A stretch of DNA of 64,000 nucleotides from the NCBI GenBank assembly GCA_002364615.1, contig DEYP01000003.1:31277-95276 (forward strand), in the 5' to 3' direction. Source of the DNA: Arsukibacterium sp. UBA3155 (GTDB lineage: Bacteria > Pseudomonadota > Gammaproteobacteria > Enterobacterales > Alteromonadaceae). Below the pieces are notes generated by a model. It saw nothing but the letters and a program-made list of their open reading frames with translations. It did not search any database and had not been told where the DNA came from. Positions 62,501 to 64,000 of the stretch are shown here, one piece after another. A program made the translations under genes and the position numbers. Each line of letters begins with the position of its first letter. The first letter of the stretch is position 1.

Positions 62501-64000
62501 ACATCCAGTATATAGATACTATCGGACGCCATAGGCAGAGTGTAATTATCGTCATTGGCAACCGGAGCTTCGTTTACATTTATCACTTCAAGCTTAAAGG
62601 CGGGCAGGCTGGCTGATAATTCACCATCGGATACGCTAATCACAATACCGGTAGTTTCACCCACATGTTCTTTATCCGGCGTACCCGTTAAGGCACCGGT
62701 TGAGGTGCTAAACGTCGCCCAGCTTGGTTTATTGGTAATACTGAACGTCAACGTGGTATCAGGGTCGATATCCTCGGCGGTTGGCTCAAATACATAAGCC
62801 GCATCTTCGTCAATAGAAGTCGCAGGAGTGCCGCTGATGGTAGGCGCATCATTAGTGTTAGTCACGCTCAGGTTAAAGGCTGGTAATACCGCACTTAAAC
62901 TGCCATCGGATACGCTAATCACAATCGCATTGGTCACACCAACATCGCTGTTAGCCGGCGTACCGGTTAAGGCGCCAGTAGCACTGTTAAACATTGCCCA
63001 GCTTGGTTTATTGGTGATGCTAAATGTTAATGTGGTATCAGCATCCACATCGGCTGCGGTTGGTACAAAGTTGTAGGCAGCATCTTGTGCCACAGTTGTC
63101 GCTGGTAAACCGCTAATCGTTGGCGCATCGTTGGTGTTGCTTACCGTTAAGTTAAACGCCGGTAATGCTGCACTTAAACTGCCATCCGTGACACTGATCA
63201 CAATCGCATTGGTCACCCCAATATCATCATTAGTTGGGGTACCGGTTAACGCACCGGTCGTTGTGTTAAAGCTGGCCCAACTCGGTTTGCTGACAATGCT
63301 AAAGGTCAGCGTGGTATCCGCATCCACATCCGCTGCCATTGGCACAAAGCTATAAGCCGTATCCTGTGCGATAGTGGTCGCGGGTGTGCCACTAATGGTA
63401 GGGGCATCGTTAGTGTTGGTGACGCTTAAGTTAAAGGCTGATAATGCCGCACTTAAGCTGCCATCTGACACGCTAATGACAATACCGTTTGTCACGCCCA
63501 CATCACTGTTAGCCGGCGTACCGGTTAAGGCGCCAGTAGCACTGTTAAACATTGCCCAGCTTGGTTTATTGGTGATGCTAAAAGTCAGCGTGGTATCCGC
63601 ATCCACATCGGCTGCGGTGGGTACAAAGTTGTAGGCAGTGTCTTGTGCCACAGTTGTCGCTGGTGAACCGCTAATCGTCGGGGCATCGTTAATGTTAGTG
63701 ACGCTTAAGTTAAACGCTGGTAGCGCCGCACTTAAGCTGCCATCCGACACACTAATTACAACTGCATTAGTCACGCCCACATCACTGTTAGCCGGCGTGC
63801 CGCTTAAGGCGCCAGTTGCACTGTTAAACACGGCCCAACTTGGCTTGTTGACAATGCTAAAAGTCAGCGTGGTATCCGCATCCACATCGGCTGCGGTGGG
63901 TACAAAGTTATAGGCAGTGTCTTGTGCCACAGTTGTCGCTGGTAAACCGCTAATCGTCGGGGCATCGTTAATGTTGGTGACGCTTAAGTTAAACGCTGGT
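59533..64000 (-). CDS. giant Ig/cadherin-repeat protein with GlyGly-CTERM-like segment and C-terminal beta-barrel (partial)
   Basis: Open minus-strand frame from the stop at 59533 to the window edge, at least 1,488 residues; the start is outside. Order: five or six 93-residue Ig (He_PIG-like) repeats with NDAPTISG starts; a NEAPVANDD cadherin-like module; HYR/Calx-beta-like modules; a Ca-binding GDADSNNNLIPDSEEG, GDSNGNGIPDYLDPG stretch; two more tandem-95-type modules (LDVLSNDSDADSD, INVLANASDADGD); SGGSTGAW, a hydrophobic helix and Arg-Arg (60179-60240); FNKGAAA; a signal-like helix with AQA (60082-60090); and a barrel of about 182 residues ending LGLSYNF. Adhesin or scaffold with an attached outer-membrane part; may be a polyprotein. 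Architecture is read from sequence; module names are from memory. Confidence 0.82.
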   Translation of the reverse strand, partial: PAFNLSVTNINDAPTISGLPATTVAQDTAYNFVPTAADVDADTTLTFSIVNKPSWAVFNSATGALSGTPANSDVGVTNAVVISVSDGSLSAALPAFNLSVTNINDAPTISGSPATTVAQDTAYNFVPTAADVDADTTLTFSITNKPSWAMFNSATGALTGTPANSDVGVTNGIVISVSDGSLSAALSAFNLSVTNTNDAPTISGTPATTIAQDTAYSFVPMAADVDADTTLTFSIVSKPSWASFNTTTGALTGTPTNDDIGVTNAIVISVTDGSLSAALPAFNLTVSNTNDAPTISGLPATTVAQDAAYNFVPTAADVDADTTLTFSITNKPSWAMFNSATGALTGTPANSDVGVTNAIVISVSDGSLSAVLPAFNLSVTNTNDAPTISGTPATSIDEDAAYVFEPTAEDIDPDTTLTFSITNKPSWATFSTSTGALTGTPDKEHVGETTGIVISVSDGELSASLPAFKLEVINVNEAPVANDDNYTLPMASDSIYILDVLLNDTDADEDTLSITAASSSVGQVTIVDNALSFKPGDNFSGPASLQYRISDGEFSASANVEIDITGTNPLAPTIIVPQDIDVNATGLFTRVNLGNVIATDADGNRLAVSLQNGRPFFAPGKHQAFWTATDSNGLSSTESQTVSVQPLISLSKSQRVSAGSSVTVQVLLNGPAPEYPVEIGYTVSGSALPMSDHDLTSGTVQINSGLAAPLQFTVFADLTDVASKDIIITLNDGQNNGSNAQTRISINQDNLAPEVALQASQNGQRSIQVSKAGGLVTVSAMVSDANSADDVSLMWRADEALQNTATAADQFMFDPAALATGVYELNATATDNGTPALSTTRRITLLVVNTLPVLGDADSNNNLIPDSEEGAGDSNGNGIPDYLDPGLSCQAMPERLAQVDRYLAESEPGVCLSKGAAALLTNTGGIELGTDVVIMLEPDMQATHTGGLFDFVLTELPQPGQSNRVVLPQTQPVPANAVYRKYTAADGWANFVIDSNNQLYSAAGEPGYCPTPGASEWQAGLTEGHWCVQLQIEDGGPNDADAIVNSAIVDPGGVAVPFSGNALPQAAADSFNLQWNQSHELDVLSNDSDADSDALSLTQVSANFGQVSISADMTQIIYTPATDFIGSDTLVYGVTDGNGGTASAQVAISVYFNQAPQISPIATVNTDDRTPITINVLANASDADGDALSVTAASAEQGTVTVSKGMLRYVPKFGFDGSDTVSFVISDGRGGIVQGEVLVSVQAYEVITVVNKSSGGSTGAWSLLLLSVLLLRRVKGAAVLFNKGAAAMLLVLMSSVLLMSAPTAQAAGLSLEGYIGQSKASQSASDIGAGLPAEATLLSYDDSATSFALGASFALTNTLEIEAHYVDLGEASLSIAGDTLSAEQLHQQVSDVGPLLAKGIRSGFSFTLLQAEGWSMAVQAGVFSWWSNSSSQYGNTIIRSSDSDTDIYWGASAGYALTEPLTLQLQYTRYNLSGNKADSVMLGLSYNF
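60082..60240 (-). other. internal GlyGly-CTERM-like tail followed by second signal-peptide-like helix
   Basis: From 60240 downward: SGGSTGAW, a hydrophobic run LLLLSVLLL, then Arg-Arg-Val-Lys: the tripartite form of a GlyGly-CTERM (rhombosortase) signal. It is followed by AAVLFNKGAAA, a new hydrophobic helix MLLVLMSSVLLMSAPT and AQA, an ideal signal-peptidase site. An ATG at 60138 with an AAAGGCG-like ribosome site could also start a separate barrel protein. All in the same frame as the giant protein. Confidence 0.75.
62557..64000 (-). repeat. 279-base tandem repeats encoding Ig-like modules
   Basis: Repeat starts fall at about 62557, 62836, 63115, 63394, 63673 and 63952, each 279 bases (93 residues), in frame, with high DNA similarity between the four right-most units and a more diverged one at 62557. 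The array continues past the window edge, so the copy number is unknown. Confidence 0.9.

Noticed and set aside
62557-64000. CRISPR-like array
   Set aside because: Repeats are 279 bases, directly tandem, in frame and without spacers; they encode protein modules.
1-64000. tRNA or rRNA genes
   Set aside because: No cloverleaf-type or rRNA-like sequence noticed by eye; a tRNA scan would be needed to exclude them fully.

Overview
The window looks like a chromosomal segment of a marine or freshwater gammaproteobacterium near Rheinheimera, Alishewanella or Arsukibacterium (Alteromonadales/Chromatiaceae). This is inferred from the gene families (RlmF, ComM/YifB, class II PyrC, DUF3019 beside MipA, DUF3334, DUF6445, an SLC45-type sugar MFS carrier, GlyGly-CTERM-like sorting signal) and from many exported proteins and lipoproteins. 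No rRNA, tRNA, CRISPR array, prophage or complete insertion sequence was seen. Coding density is high and both strands are used.

Layout. 0-5.9 kb: DUF2799 lipoprotein, an exported unknown, RIO kinase, a Cys-rich copper-storage-type protein, MAPEG protein, and the divergent ohrR/ohr peroxide pair. 6-19 kb: secreted and housekeeping enzymes (PHB-depolymerase-type esterase, RlmF, DUF2804, S41 protease lipoprotein, DUF6445 oxygenase-like, Mpo1-like, EndA nuclease, M28 peptidase with FN3 tail, secreted alpha-amylase, beta-lactamase-fold hydrolase, cytochrome c). 19-29 kb: a DUF3352-like protein, a SWIM-SNF2 helicase, and a tight three-gene envelope operon (MMPL/RND permease, LolA-like periplasmic protein, FimV/LysM-beta-barrel protein). 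29-38 kb: comM, pyrC, a 54-residue acidic protein, a CheX-like protein, a Bcr/CflA pump, and a four-gene mipA-DUF3019-response regulator-kinase operon. 38-42.5 kb: LacI regulator, GH13 lipoprotein and sugar carrier. 42.5-46.3 kb: small lipoprotein, an ArsR/SRPBCC/DUF5655/VOC operon, an unknown gene and a ThrE exporter. 46.7-50.4 kb is the most accessory-looking part: EF-hand protein, REP-like repeats, a ParE/Phd toxin-antitoxin pair, a trypsin and two unknown exported proteins. 50.6-55 kb: GH31-GH13 operon. 55-59.5 kb: three signalling genes (diguanylate cyclase, chemoreceptor, EAL-HDOD). 59.5 kb to the end: a very large repeat protein that runs off the window.

How genes may work together. 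The starch/maltodextrin genes are split into two loci plus a separate secreted amylase. Two of the intergenic regions carry the same palindrome (TGNATACGTATGCA), so the LacI protein probably controls both loci; outer-surface and secreted amylases would make maltodextrins, GH31 would process them and the MFS carrier would import them.

The most unusual item is the last gene. In one uninterrupted frame it encodes a long array of Ig/cadherin-like repeats, a GlyGly-CTERM-like sorting tail (small/Gly motif, hydrophobic helix, Arg-Arg), then a second signal-peptide-like helix with an AQA cleavage site, and finally an outer-membrane beta-barrel. This suggests either a fused gene or a polyprotein split at the inner membrane into a surface protein and its outer-membrane partner. 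Other candidates for new biology are the MMPL/LolA-like/FimV-barrel operon, the mipA-DUF3019 two-component operon, and the toxin-antitoxin/protease segment between two REP-like repeats.
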